This document shows positions 12,601 through 21,395 of a stretch of DNA of 64,000 nt, one piece after another. The DNA comes from Apus apus (Eukaryota > Chordata > Aves > Apodiformes > Apodidae). Location: contig NC_067294.1 of NCBI RefSeq assembly GCF_020740795.1, positions 2,666,001-2,730,000 of the forward strand. The letters are read 5' to 3'. The notes below the pieces were generated by a model. The model did not search any database. It saw only the letters and a program-made list of their open reading frames with translations, and had not been told where the DNA came from. Position numbers and translations under genes: made by a program. Position 1 is the stretch's first letter; each line of letters starts with the position of its first letter.

Positions 12601-15600
12601 AGTGCTGCCATCAACCAGATCCTGGGAAGGAGGGTAAGAGCACATGGGGATTGGTACCATCACCCCAGAGCAGCATCCCCATCCCTTACAGCTGCTCTTG
12701 AACAATTAACAGGCTGCTTCTTCCAAAACTGGGTGTACTTATCCCTTAAACATGGGGAGTTAGGTGTGCTCCGGAGCAGGCCGGCCACAGTGGAATGGGC
12801 TGAGAGGGCTGATGCTGGAGAGGATGTTGGTGCCACGTCTCACCTCCACATTGTCCTTGCAGTGGCACGCGCTGTCCCGGGAGGAGCAGGCCAAGTACTA
12901 CGAACTGGCTCGCAAGGAACGGCAGCTCCACATGCAGCTCTACCCTGGCTGGTCCGCCAGGGACAACTACGTGAGTGGCAGCTGCGGCTCGGACCCCCTC
13001 CCCATGGCATGGCCAGGACTGACCCAGGGGGGCTGACCTCTGGTCTTTGCCAAACATCCTGCCTGTCCCTGGCAGTGCCACTCCTGATGGCATCATAGCT
13101 GTAGTGATTCACATTTCAGGAGTATTTTGAACATCCTCTTGGCTCATTTCCTGTCTATAGCAGGAATGTTACAGCTCCTCAGCTACCAGAACAATTTGTT
13201 CACTTATTGTCTGTATAAATACAAGTAGAAAGGAAGAGGACCTTATAGTTGATGGGGATGGTCTTTGGAAATACAATTTTATGGAAACTCAGTACTCTGA
13301 ACATCTCAGGCAGCAGCTGAGGCACCAGCCCAGTGGGAGCAGAGCACAGGGCAGAGATGTGGGAGGAGAAACTCCGGGTGGGATGGTCAAGGGGACTGAG
13401 TGGGCACCTGCAGCCTGCTCAGCTCCCTTCGCTTTGTGGTAGGGTCTTGTTCATCAGCTTTAAGTCACGGGGCTGGGGACCACAGGCCACATGGCCACAG
13501 CCACATGGGGCTGAGCCTAAGGACAAACTGCAGGTTTTTGGGGATTTTTTAAAGTAGTAAAATAGGAAAGTGTAAACTACTTTGTAGGAGCTGAAGTGCA
13601 AGCCTTGGTCTCACAGGCTGCTCAGGTCCAACTTGAGAGTCTCTGTGGGGCTGCATCCCAAGCAGCAGCCCTGTGTGTTGCGGGACATGGAATTGGCATC
13701 CACAGGATGACAGTCACCAAGTTTCTGTCAGTCAGGGGCTTTGATCCCACCTTGACCTGTCATTGTTAGAGGACCCTCACCAAATCAAGCACCCCATGTT
13801 CAAAGTATTCAAGTGCAATGTGAGCAAATGTAGGCAACAGCTCTGCAAGCTCGCAAGCTCAGCCCAGCTCTTTGGGAAGCCTGTTCCCCAGCCAAGGTTG
13901 CTGTTGGAGGGGGGGGGGAAATTATTTCCAGATTGGAAAAAAACCCAAAAAAACCAGAAAACCCCAAAGCAAGCAGGGGCTGCTGAGCAGAGCAGCTGAG
14001 CCACCCAGCAGACAGCAGTGGTTCACAGCAAAAAAATTAACTAGTGCAGAGGGCCCTGAGACATGCTGAGGGTTGGGATCCTGTGTTCCCGTAGTTGGGA
14101 GAGCTTTCCCTGGGTACATGGGAGAGAAGGGAAGCTCCAGCCTTGATCTTCCCTAGTTTTGGCTGTAGTGAGGTTTGCTGCCACACCAATCAGTGCCAAA
14201 CCAACCCCTGAGGTGTGGGCAGAGAGCTGACTTGACTCTACACCTGAAATTGTGTCTCTTTCTGGAGGGGGCTGCCATGGCTGGGGCTGCTGGGGCTCCT
14301 GCTCCCTGGGGAGAAATAGCCACAGCTTCTGGGCTGGCCAGAGGGACTAAGCTGCTCCACAGCTTGTGGTGGTGCCAGCAGTTGGGAAGCCTCTGGGCTA
14401 CTCCCTGGCACATTTAAAGGATAATCTTTAAAAAAAAAAAAATCATTTCCCCTTAGCTATATAAATCACTTCAGCAGCTCCCAGTTAAACAAGGTTGCAC
14501 GGGTGTAGTGGTGCCCCAGAAGCACAGGACACACTCTCGGCCTTTTCTAGTGGCTTTCTCAACTGTTTTGATCTTGCATACCTAATGAGCTCATTAGAGA
14601 CCTGAAGCAAAGCACACGTAAGTCTTCAGATGTCTGTCCATCCACTCAAGGGCTCTGCCCTTTGATCTAAGGCTCCATCATTTCCCTCCCAGCCACTTTC
14701 TTTCCCTTGGGAGCCACAGAGCAAGCACCCATCCAGCCCACCCCAAACCGAGCCCTCCTTCCAGAAAGCCCAAAGTCCACCGAGGGCAAGAAAGCACCCT
14801 TAAACGGACCAAAACCACCCCAAAATCCAAAAAGAACAGAGGGCAGAGATGAAGCAGAGGTTATGACAAGCCCCCAAACCCCATTTCCCTGCAGCAGGAC
14901 AGACATCCCTGCCTCCTTGAAGCACATCCTCTATAGAAGTCTCAATCCCACAGCACCCTTCTTCTTGGCAAGGGCTAGTTCCTTGCTCCAGAAAGATGGG
15001 AGAGGATGGTTGGCTCCACGTTGGCTCTCTCAGCACTGGCAAGCAGCTGCTTTCAGGTCTTGTGGTCGGTGCGAGAGATGATTTTCTCTCTGGAGTTTGA
15101 GCAGGGAGCAGGAAGAGGAATGTAGGTCGCTTCTGCAGCACGTGATGCGGATATCAGGCAGGAAATACAGTTGCTCCCACACTGAAGAAAAAGCTTACCG
15201 CAGCTCAGAGCTTCCCACCTTCACTCAAACCACAAGAAGTCATATAAAAAGTCATGGGTCAAAGGCAGCCCTGTGAGCTGCCTGCTCCACACAGGCCAGA
15301 TTTGCTCCTGCGCTACTGTGCCCTCATTAATAAGCTCATTAGGAGATAGGGGGAGTTGTGTTGTGAATCACAGAGACAGTTCGGGGATAAAATTGGGTTT
15401 TCTTATTTATAAGGGAAGGAAACAGAAGAATGAGAGATGGGTCCAGAGCTGCTAAAGCACTGAAATAGAGAAGTATTATTTAAAAATACATTTCTGGGGA
15501 TTTCCCAAGACTTTCTTTCCTGTTTGAAATCAGGGATGGTCCTCCTGGTAACGTTATGGAGCAATTTCCATTCAGGTATAAGGCACCACATTAAAGCATT

Positions 15601-18600
15601 TATTGGAAATAGGGAAGGTGCTAAAATAGGCCACGTGCTTTTTAGAAAGATAAAGAGGGAGGAGGAATAAGAATAGGCCAGGAGGGTCAGCTGTTGATCA
15701 TACTGCCTCTGTTGCATGTGGAAAAACTTGCTTCATTTTATTAATTTAGTTACATATACTAGTTAAATTATATGTTAATTAATTAAAGGGATAATGGGTA
15801 GGATTCCCAGGCAAGATGCATAAGGGTGGGCTGAGGAGGACTGGCAGGATTTGGCAGAGGTACAGAGGGGGTACTGGGAATGAGGGCTTATTCCTGAGGA
15901 AATGTACATGCCTGGAGGAAATGGGTGCTGGGTAAGAGGTAGCCAGTGATGTGTGTGCAAACACAAACTTGGGTGGTTGCTTTGAGATTTCCTCCTGGGT
16001 TACTTCTCAGGAGCACTGGAGTGGGTAGCTGGGGAAAGGGATGCCCACATGGATAGATCCACACAGGGATTCCCAGTTCATCCCTCCCTGGCACAGACGG
16101 AGCCAGTGGCACTGTGGCTGTTGCAGCCAAGGACCAGAGGCCCCAAAAACCCTGCTCAGCAGCCTCTGTCCTGGGAGCACCTGCTAACAGCTCTTCCTTT
16201 CATTTGCTAGGGGAAAAAGAAAAGACGAACACGGGAAAAGCAGCAAGATTCCAACTCAGGTAAATGTGTGTGCCTCAGTGGCTGGCTGGTTGGTTGTGCT
16301 CAGGATGGAGAATCTGAAGCAGTTGTCATGTTTTAGCAGGTTTTCTTTTATTCTCTTGAGCTTAACTAAAGAAATAGTTTTGTTTGGTTTTTTTAAGACA
16401 TGATAAATTAACATTTCTGTGCCTTTTTCATAGACATGTGAATTAGACCTTGGGTACTGTGTGAAAACTGGAAAGATGAGATTTTGTCAAATGTGCCACT
16501 TCATATAAACCATCCCTAAACAATCTATTCAAAACATCCAGGATGAATGTCCCAGTAGTATCTTCAGCTAACACTGCTGATCTCATTCAGTGCCTAGACT
16601 GGTAAGGGGAATACAAGCTTTTAGGCTCATATGCAGTGTCTATATATATATTTATGTATTTAAAAAAATGAATGTCACCTGTTACAGACTGAAAAACTGA
16701 CTGCTGGTCATACAGAACAGGAGACACTGGTGGTGGCTGAAAAAGGGAGTGTGACTCCAGCACAGTGCTGGAGTGCTAATCAAATCCCATTTACAGCACT
16801 AGAGAAAAACGTGATGTGCCTGAAAGCAAATAGGACCTCACCCTGATGAGTCCCATAATTATACAGTAAAACTGCAACATTTTAGGAAAGGCAACAGGGA
16901 AGAGCTTTTGCATTACAGCTGGAAGGGGAATGGCAGGGGGCAGAGTAGAACAACCCAGGGCTGGGTCTCCTTGGTGCTAACTCTGCTTTCAGCCTGCTTC
17001 TGCAACGTTTCCTCCTCTTCTTTCCCATGCACAGCCTGAGCTCACTGGCAGCCCCGTTTAGTCACTGCTAGAAAGGCAGGGAGCAGGTAAGGATGCAGAC
17101 ACAGGGGTCAGACAGAGCCTCTGGAATTTGGGAGCTTTTCAAAACTTAAATTCGAAGAGCTGTGAATTTCCCTGTAATTGCCTGTATTTGCCACAGCTGA
17201 GGCCATTTCCCAGCCTCCTCATTCTCCAGCTGCCTGCAGTGATCCCTGACACTTGCCTAACGGTCACTTTTTTTCCAGGAGAGGTGGGGCCAGCACCAGC
17301 CTGTTGCAGGAAAAGAAATGGATTTTAATCTGTTAGTCATGTGTTAAAGTGGCTAAAATGATGTTGCCTCTTTTCTTCCTCCTGCTCCTCCTCCTCTTTG
17401 TGCCTCTGCCTTGCCCATTCTCCGCCACGCATGCTTCTGTGTTCAGATCCTGCTTCTCCTAAGAAATGCAGAGCTCGCTTTGGCCTCAACCAACAAACGG
17501 ACTGGTGCGGCCCGTGCAGGTGTGTATCAGCATCTCCTCGCTGCTGGGGTGCTCCTGGGAGAGGGGGTTTGGCTCCCTGCCTGCTCCTGCAGCCATCCCA
17601 GAGCTGCTGGGGTGCTCCTGGGAGAGCAGGGATGGGCTTTTCTCTGGGCATCCTCAGGAGTTGTCTGAGCTGCAAGGGTCAGGCTGCACCCTGGGTTTCT
17701 TACCCCCATCCTCAGGGAAATGTTGGGATACTGCTGTGCGTGTTCCTTGGCTGATGGACTTCCCTGGTGTTAAAAGCTTATTTCCAGGGTGGAGACCTCT
17801 GTGACCCTAATGTGGGCTTTTCTTTCCCCCATTCAAGATTTCCTATCACATAAAGAGCAGCCCAGGGCCAGCAGTGAGTACCTGTGGGTTTCTTTTTTGT
17901 ATTTATACTGGGTCTGACCATGTTATCTCAAGATCCTGGCTCAGGGGGTCTGCAGAAACAGCCAGGCAGAAAAAGTTCCTAGGGAGCTTCTAGACCTGGC
18001 CAGTGAAGCACAGTGAGGCTCCAGCTTGAACCCAGGTCTTCGTAGCACATTTTTATACCAATGCATTGATGACTTCAGCAAAAGCTGGAAGTAAAGTATT
18101 GCTTGATGCGCCTAAACTGATTGAAATGCTTCGTTCTCCCTAAGCATCAGTCCCAAAGCACAGCACCACAGTGTCCTCATGGTGCTTGGCCACTGTCCTT
18201 GCTGGCAGCCCATGCTCAGGTCCCTGTGGCTGAGCCCAAGGTGATCTCCCCTTGGTGCAGCCCAGCCCTGCATCTTGGGTGCTGTGCAGCAGCAAACCTC
18301 CCCCTCGCTGGGTGATGTCAGTTTTTGACTTAAGAATCTGGGCAGAGCACCCTTAGTGTCTCATTAATACTTCACCTTGAATGCCCAGAGAGGGATTTTC
18401 GTGGCCCCATCCCTCACACAGTAATACCACAGCAGCACAGGGCACAACTCTGGGTCTTGGGGCAGTTCCTCCCACTTCCCTCTGCCTTCGTTTGAGCTCT
18501 CATAATTCAGCTTCTCTGCACTGCTTCCCAATTAACACAGGCTGCTGGAGTGCTGGGGGACCTTGGCATGCTTTGAGTTCTTACCCTTTCCCTCCAACCC

Positions 18601-21395
18601 TGGTTGCCACAGCCATCCTGTAGCTCTCTGTGCTGCCACTGGCTCCAGGGCTCCAGTCCTGCCTGCCCTGGTTACCTGTGGAAAGCAGCTTCCACCCCAG
18701 GATTTCCCTTCCCCAGGAGAGGTTAACTGGTTAAAACTGAGTGTTCCTGCTCAAGGGTGAAAAGCTTTCACCCTGTTCCCCCTCACCTTGGGCAAACCCC
18801 TCCGGGGTGCTAAGAGTTCCTAAAGGGAAGAGGGATCAGTCCCTTGAGCTGTGCAAGAGCCACGTCAACTGGTTACTTATCAGCAATCTGTAGGATCAGA
18901 TCTGCTGGTTTTCCTCTGTTACTTTAAATCAAATCAGGGAATCGATGGATAGATTTGTATCCTCTTAAGCAGGTCATTGCAACTCCCCATCCTGCACCTA
19001 CTCCTGAGATGTCCGTGGGAAACACAGCTTCTCCTAGGGGAAATTCCAGCCCCTGTAAAACAACCTTGGAGCTAAATACTCAGCTCAGCAGGGCTGTCGT
19101 GCTTCGTATCACATTAATTGGGTCATCAGGGCTAACGATGACATTGACAGCAGTAATAGCACTTCTCTTGTTCACAGCCAGTGCAAAGTTATGTTTAATA
19201 CTGGACTAGTTAATACATATTCTAACACTGTTTAGTTTTTCATTAGGAAGATCAAAGAAAGGTGTGTGCCCACATTGGCAAGTTCTCCATTTGATCTGTT
19301 CTCCTCAAGTGAGGCAGCTGAGGCAGGGAAGGAGCAGGCGGGAGGAAGACATTCTTACTAGCTGTTCTGGCTGCAAGGTCATTAAAACCATCTCCAGCAG
19401 AGGACTTGGTCCCTCAATACTATTGAGGTGACATCTTGAGAGCTCTTTTTTTTTTAAACTATCCTGAGATGCTCAAGCACCTGTAGCAGGTGAGATGAGG
19501 GATCCATCACAGGGAGAGAAGGAGAACCAGCTCAATACAGAGTATGTGAAGACAACATGAGGCAGTGCAAGGGAATGACTCTGGATAGCCAGGAGGGGTT
19601 AAACTCACCTGGGCGTAGGAGATGACAACTGGAACTCAGAGTGAATATTCCTGTTTTCCATACAAAACAGCAGAATTATCAAGGGATGTGGAGAAATGCC
19701 AAAATCCAGTGACAGCAAGGGTGATGTAAGACTTGTATAGTGGGGAACCTGAGGAGCTTTTCCAGGGGATGAAGGGCTCCTGTCCTTGGGACTTTCCCAG
19801 TCCCAGTGGGCTTCTTACTAGAAAAGCAAGGCTAAGGGAGGAGAGCTGCCACCAGTGATGTACTTGCTGTAGAAAAACCTATGAGCAAATCTTCCCTGGC
19901 TGATGACCTCTGTTTGTCATGCTCCACAGAAAGGGAGTGTGGAACTGAGTCTTTCCCAGCTGCAGTTCCACTCAGGTCCTTCTTCTGCCTAAGCTTCTCT
20001 CCAGTGTCTTGTCTGTGTTGCATTTTGTGCTTTTACCTCTGCTTCCTACAGGAGCGAGCACAGCAAACATTTCCTGCCCAGGAAAGTCACAGGTTGAAGC
20101 ATCAGAGCTGTTCCTTCCTTAGCTTAGTTAGCAGTTCAAATGTGATCCACCCTCTGAGGACCAACTAGTCTTCTGAAGGGCTCAGGACTGGTCTGACATC
20201 CAAAGCAGTACCTCAGCCAGCCTTGGCCCGTATCTTCCTCCAGTTGGTTCCAGGCTGTTTTCTTCCCTGTTGGTGAATCTGTTTGAGCACTTTCACCTCA
20301 GCTGTGTCACTGAGTCAGGAATTCATGTGAAGTATTTTGAGATGCAGACACGGCTGCTATCAGAGGCTGCAGGCAAAAGGGCTGAATAGATGATATCTGG
20401 TGCACAAGTTGAAGGAACGTGCTAGGAAATGGGCCACAAAGACATTCTTACGACCTTGACGTTTCAGGCTGCCTTGCATTGCCTGAGGATGAGCCAGAAG
20501 GGGCACGGAGGGGCAGTATCCCTGCAGCTCGTGACCTGCCCCCCCCGACCACGGCCATGCCACGTGCCCCGCCGTGACACCACGGGGACCCGGGGACGTT
20601 TTGGTCTGGAAACTGGTGGGAAAGCGTTTGCCCCACTCACCCCAAAGAGCAGAGAAGCCTGGATGGAGGCGTTAGTGCTGGGCTGGCATGAGAAGCGGCC
20701 TCCTTATTTTGATTGTTAGCCTTTTTTTTTTTTTTTCTTGGTCGTTATTTTTATTATTGTTGGTTTGATTTGTAGTGCTCTTTTCCTGAATGCTGGAATG
20801 CTGGTCCCTGTGCCTCCCCCCCACCCGGCCCCGCCGCCCGTCTGGCGCCACCTGGTGGCCCCGCGGGGCAGCGCAGCGGGCCCCAGAGCCCGGCCCCGCT
20901 CCCGCAGCCGCCCCGCGCCGAGGCCGGGCTGGGTCAGGGCAGGGCCCGGCCGGGGGCTGCGGGGAACGGGGCGGCCGCGGGTCCCCCAGGCTGGCCGCGC
21001 GCCCCCGGTTTGCGCCGAGCGCTGGTTTACGGCTGGTGTGTCTGAGCGTGGAGTCGCCCGTCATTCACAGCTTAACTCTCTCCACTGTTCGTAGGAGGAA
21101 AAAGAAGTGCATTCGGTACTTACAAGGAGAAGGACGCTGTGCCAGCCCAGTTTCTTCCGATGGAAGTGCTATAGACTCCCCTCCCTCTCCTCTGGACGCA
21201 CTCCAATGCATCTCCTCTGCTTTTCCTTCAGACAAGCTTGCAGCCCCCGCTGACTCCGCACTCAGAGAACAGCCCGACCCCTTCCCCGCCTCCGCTCACC
21301 TCCACACCGCCACCTGCTCCTCCAGACTGACCACCCGCTCCTCCTCTGCGCCCACAGAGCCCCCAGCCTACAGCCTGGCCTCCACGGGGACATAG
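3521..21395 (+). CDS. TCF7: TCF7 (TCF-1), 3' eight coding exons, long C-clamp form
   Basis: TCF7 is the HMG-box DNA-binding partner of beta-catenin. With TLE/Groucho it represses Wnt targets, and with beta-catenin it activates them; it is central to T-cell development. Eight exons joined at GT-AG sites give 1029 nt, or 342 residues plus stop, all in one frame. In this fragment, residues 1-44 begin [19 protein letters not shown], a stretch shared by vertebrate TCF/LEF proteins. Residues 45-111 contain [18 protein letters not shown]. The HMG box spans about 129-202 ([34 protein letters not shown]) and is followed by the basic [10 protein letters not shown]. The C-clamp spans about 226-251 with C226, C239, C242 and C248. 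SKP1 and PPP2CA downstream fit TCF7 rather than TCF7L1, TCF7L2 or LEF1. The N-terminal exons are outside the window. Skipping the 73-nt C-clamp exon gives a 244-residue fragment with another tail. Confidence 0.95.
3654..6751 (+). other. TCF7: TCF7 intron
   Basis: This 3.1-kb intron separates the SNKVPVVQ exon from the next coding exon. It holds an old MIR-like SINE fragment at 5425-5550. An AT-rich stretch at 5740-5900 has several TAATTA-type homeodomain core motifs. Nothing else was recognised. Confidence 0.85.
5425..5550 (+). repeat. MIR-family (CORE-SINE) fossil, degraded
   Basis: Three blocks occur in the order seen in the MIR SINE consensus as I remember it. They are CTCATTCTCACAGCATCCC at 5431-5449 (consensus CTCATTTAATCCTCACAACAACCC), GCCCAAGGACACACAG at 5469-5484 (consensus GCCCAAGGTCACACAG) and CCAACCACTGGACCA at 5528-5542 (consensus TTAACCACTACGCTA). 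The segment between the first two is shortened. MIR elements are tRNA-derived SINEs active early in amniote history, so this would be a very old insertion kept in a bird intron. The assignment rests on memory of the consensus. Confidence 0.55.
6752..6842 (+). CDS. TCF7: TCF7 exon, [14 protein letters not shown] segment
   Basis: This 91-nt exon lies between a TTTCTCCCAG acceptor and a GTGAGT donor. Joined to the upstream exon it reads [20 protein letters not shown] and ends in SMG plus two bases of a tryptophan codon. Human TCF7 has VHRPLQTPDLSGFYSLTSG here, which matches in order and spacing. This is proline-rich linker before the HMG box. Confidence 0.92.
6843..12143 (+). other. TCF7: TCF7 intron
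   Basis: This is a 5.3-kb intron. A relatively AT-rich block at about 7880-8070 has close RUNX and TCF/LEF consensus motifs and is listed separately. The rest is moderately GC-rich intronic sequence. I recognised no exon, repeat family or RNA gene in it. Confidence 0.85.
7922..7972 (+). promoter_or_regulatory. Candidate RUNX + TCF/LEF motif cluster
   Basis: AACCACAAG at 7922-7930 fits the RUNX site. CCTTTGAT at 7946-7953 fits TCF/LEF on the forward strand. TACAAAG at 7953-7959 and CTTCAAAG at 7965-7972 are looser TCF-like matches. RUNX and TCF sites together are common in T-cell enhancers, and TCF7 is known to regulate itself. The motifs are short and could be chance. No conservation data were available. 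Confidence 0.3.
12144..12254 (+). CDS. TCF7: TCF7 exon, GIPHPAIVP segment
   Basis: This 111-nt exon lies between a CTGTTGCAG acceptor and a GTGAGT donor. It reads [20 protein letters not shown] and continues [16 protein letters not shown]. The human TCF7 counterpart contains [19 protein letters not shown] and FDRN, which supports TCF7 over its paralogues. It ends with two bases of a methionine codon completed by the next exon. Confidence 0.94.
12471..12633 (+). CDS. TCF7: TCF7 exon, first half of HMG box
   Basis: This 163-nt exon runs from a CCCACCAAG acceptor to a GTAAGA donor and ends on a codon boundary after LGRR. It encodes [20 protein letters not shown] followed by [20 protein letters not shown] and [14 protein letters not shown]. 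The second part is the first two helices of the HMG box, which bind and bend DNA at CTTTGAT sites. The HMG part is practically identical to human TCF7. Short introns of about 216 and 229 bp flank it. Confidence 0.97.
12863..12970 (+). CDS. TCF7: TCF7 exon, second half of HMG box
   Basis: This 108-nt exon, 36 codons in phase 0 at both ends, follows TTGTCCTTGCAG and precedes GTGAGT. It encodes [20 protein letters not shown] and then [16 protein letters not shown]. This is helix 3 of the HMG box and its C-terminal extension, with the sequence invariant in vertebrate TCF/LEF proteins. Confidence 0.97.
12971..16210 (+). other. TCF7: TCF7 intron
   Basis: This 3.2-kb intron holds A/T-rich tracts (for example 14431-14443 and an AT-rich stretch at 15735-15790). 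TCF-like CTTTGATC motifs occur near 13739 and 14659. I recognised no exon or repeat family. Confidence 0.85.
16211..16259 (+). CDS. TCF7: TCF7 exon, basic nuclear-localisation tail
   Basis: This 49-nt exon between TTTGCTAG and GTAAAT encodes [16 protein letters not shown] plus one base. GKKKRR directly after the HMG box is the basic DNA-contact and nuclear-import tail of TCF/LEF proteins. The single leftover G can begin GAT with the C-clamp exon, GGA with the last exon directly, or GAT with a candidate 36-nt cassette. It is therefore the branch point for the alternative tails. Confidence 0.95.
16260..17446 (+). other. TCF7: TCF7 intron before the C-clamp exon
   Basis: This is a 1.2-kb intron. 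It includes a short TA-rich run at about 16641-16670 and a CT-rich stretch (17370-17446) leading into the acceptor of the C-clamp exon. Nothing else was recognised. Confidence 0.85.
17447..17519 (+). CDS. TCF7: TCF7 alternative exon, C-clamp first half
   Basis: This 73-nt exon follows a TGTGTTCAG acceptor and precedes a GTGTGT donor. Joined to the G of the upstream exon it reads [20 protein letters not shown] followed by CGPCR. This is the first half of the C-clamp, a small zinc-binding second DNA-contact module found only in E-type TCF isoforms, which reads GC-rich helper sites. Because 73 is not a multiple of 3, using or skipping the exon switches the frame of the last exon. The donor GTGTGT is weaker than most donors in the gene, which suits regulated use. 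Confidence 0.95.
17838..17873 (+). CDS. TCF7: Candidate TCF7 cassette exon (36 nt)
   Basis: A pyrimidine-rich tract ending CCCATTCAAG precedes a 36-nt segment followed by a perfect GTGAGT donor. Joined after the exon ending at 16259, it adds 12 residues ([12 protein letters not shown]). It then enters the last exon in the short-tail frame, reading [10 protein letters not shown] and so on, because 36 is a multiple of 3. After the C-clamp exon it would instead give CRFPIT and a stop. It is inferred from splice signals and frame only; I do not recognise a human counterpart. Confidence 0.35.
20805..21060. promoter_or_regulatory. Intragenic CpG-rich block with CTCF consensus
   Basis: This stretch of about 250 bp is very GC-rich with many CpG dinucleotides, unlike the intron around it, and lies just before the last TCF7 exon. 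It contains a full CTCF core consensus on the - strand at 20842-20860. It could be a chromatin boundary, an internal promoter, or both. No TATA box or initiator stands out. Confidence 0.55.
20842..20860 (-). promoter_or_regulatory. CTCF consensus site
   Basis: Read on the - strand the sequence is GGCCACCAGGTGGCGCCAG. It fits the vertebrate CTCF core (CCASYAGRKGGCRSY with flanking GR) at every core position. CTCF binds such sites to form chromatin loop anchors and insulators, and intragenic CTCF can slow polymerase and change exon use. The site is 235 bp before the alternatively read last exon of TCF7. Binding itself is inferred. Confidence 0.65.
21095..21395 (+). CDS. TCF7: TCF7 last coding exon, read in two frames
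   Basis: The acceptor is CTGTTCGTAG. After the C-clamp exon, the frame is [20 protein letters not shown] and so on to a stop at 21393-21395; this completes the C-clamp and adds a Ser/Pro-rich E-type tail. When the C-clamp exon is skipped, the same bases read [20 protein letters not shown] and LPMEVL, with a stop at 21172-21174. Human TCF7 has the short tail GGKRNAFGTYPEKAAAPAPF LPMTVL, so both frames are under protein-level constraint for about 77 nt. Beyond about residue 20 of the long tail I see little likeness to the human long tail. Other C-terminal variants may exist. Confidence 0.93.

Larger units (their letters stand above)
17520..21094 (+). other. TCF7: TCF7 last intron
   Basis: This is a 3.6-kb intron between the two halves of the C-clamp. 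It contains a candidate 36-nt cassette exon at 17838-17873, a T-rich tract at 20721-20737, and an intragenic CpG-rich block at 20805-21060 with a full CTCF consensus. Nothing was recognised in 17900-20700. Confidence 0.85.

Noticed and set aside
12301-13098. 265-codon open frame containing part of the TCF7 HMG box
   Set aside because: It reads through introns on both sides of the exon at 12471-12633. Only that exon is coding, and its splice sites and the match to TCF7 define it.
20790-21094. Upstream part of the open frame that ends at the TCF7 stop
   Set aside because: It is the GC-rich end of the last intron, open by composition. The exon begins at 21095 after a CGTAG acceptor, where the C-clamp peptide starts.
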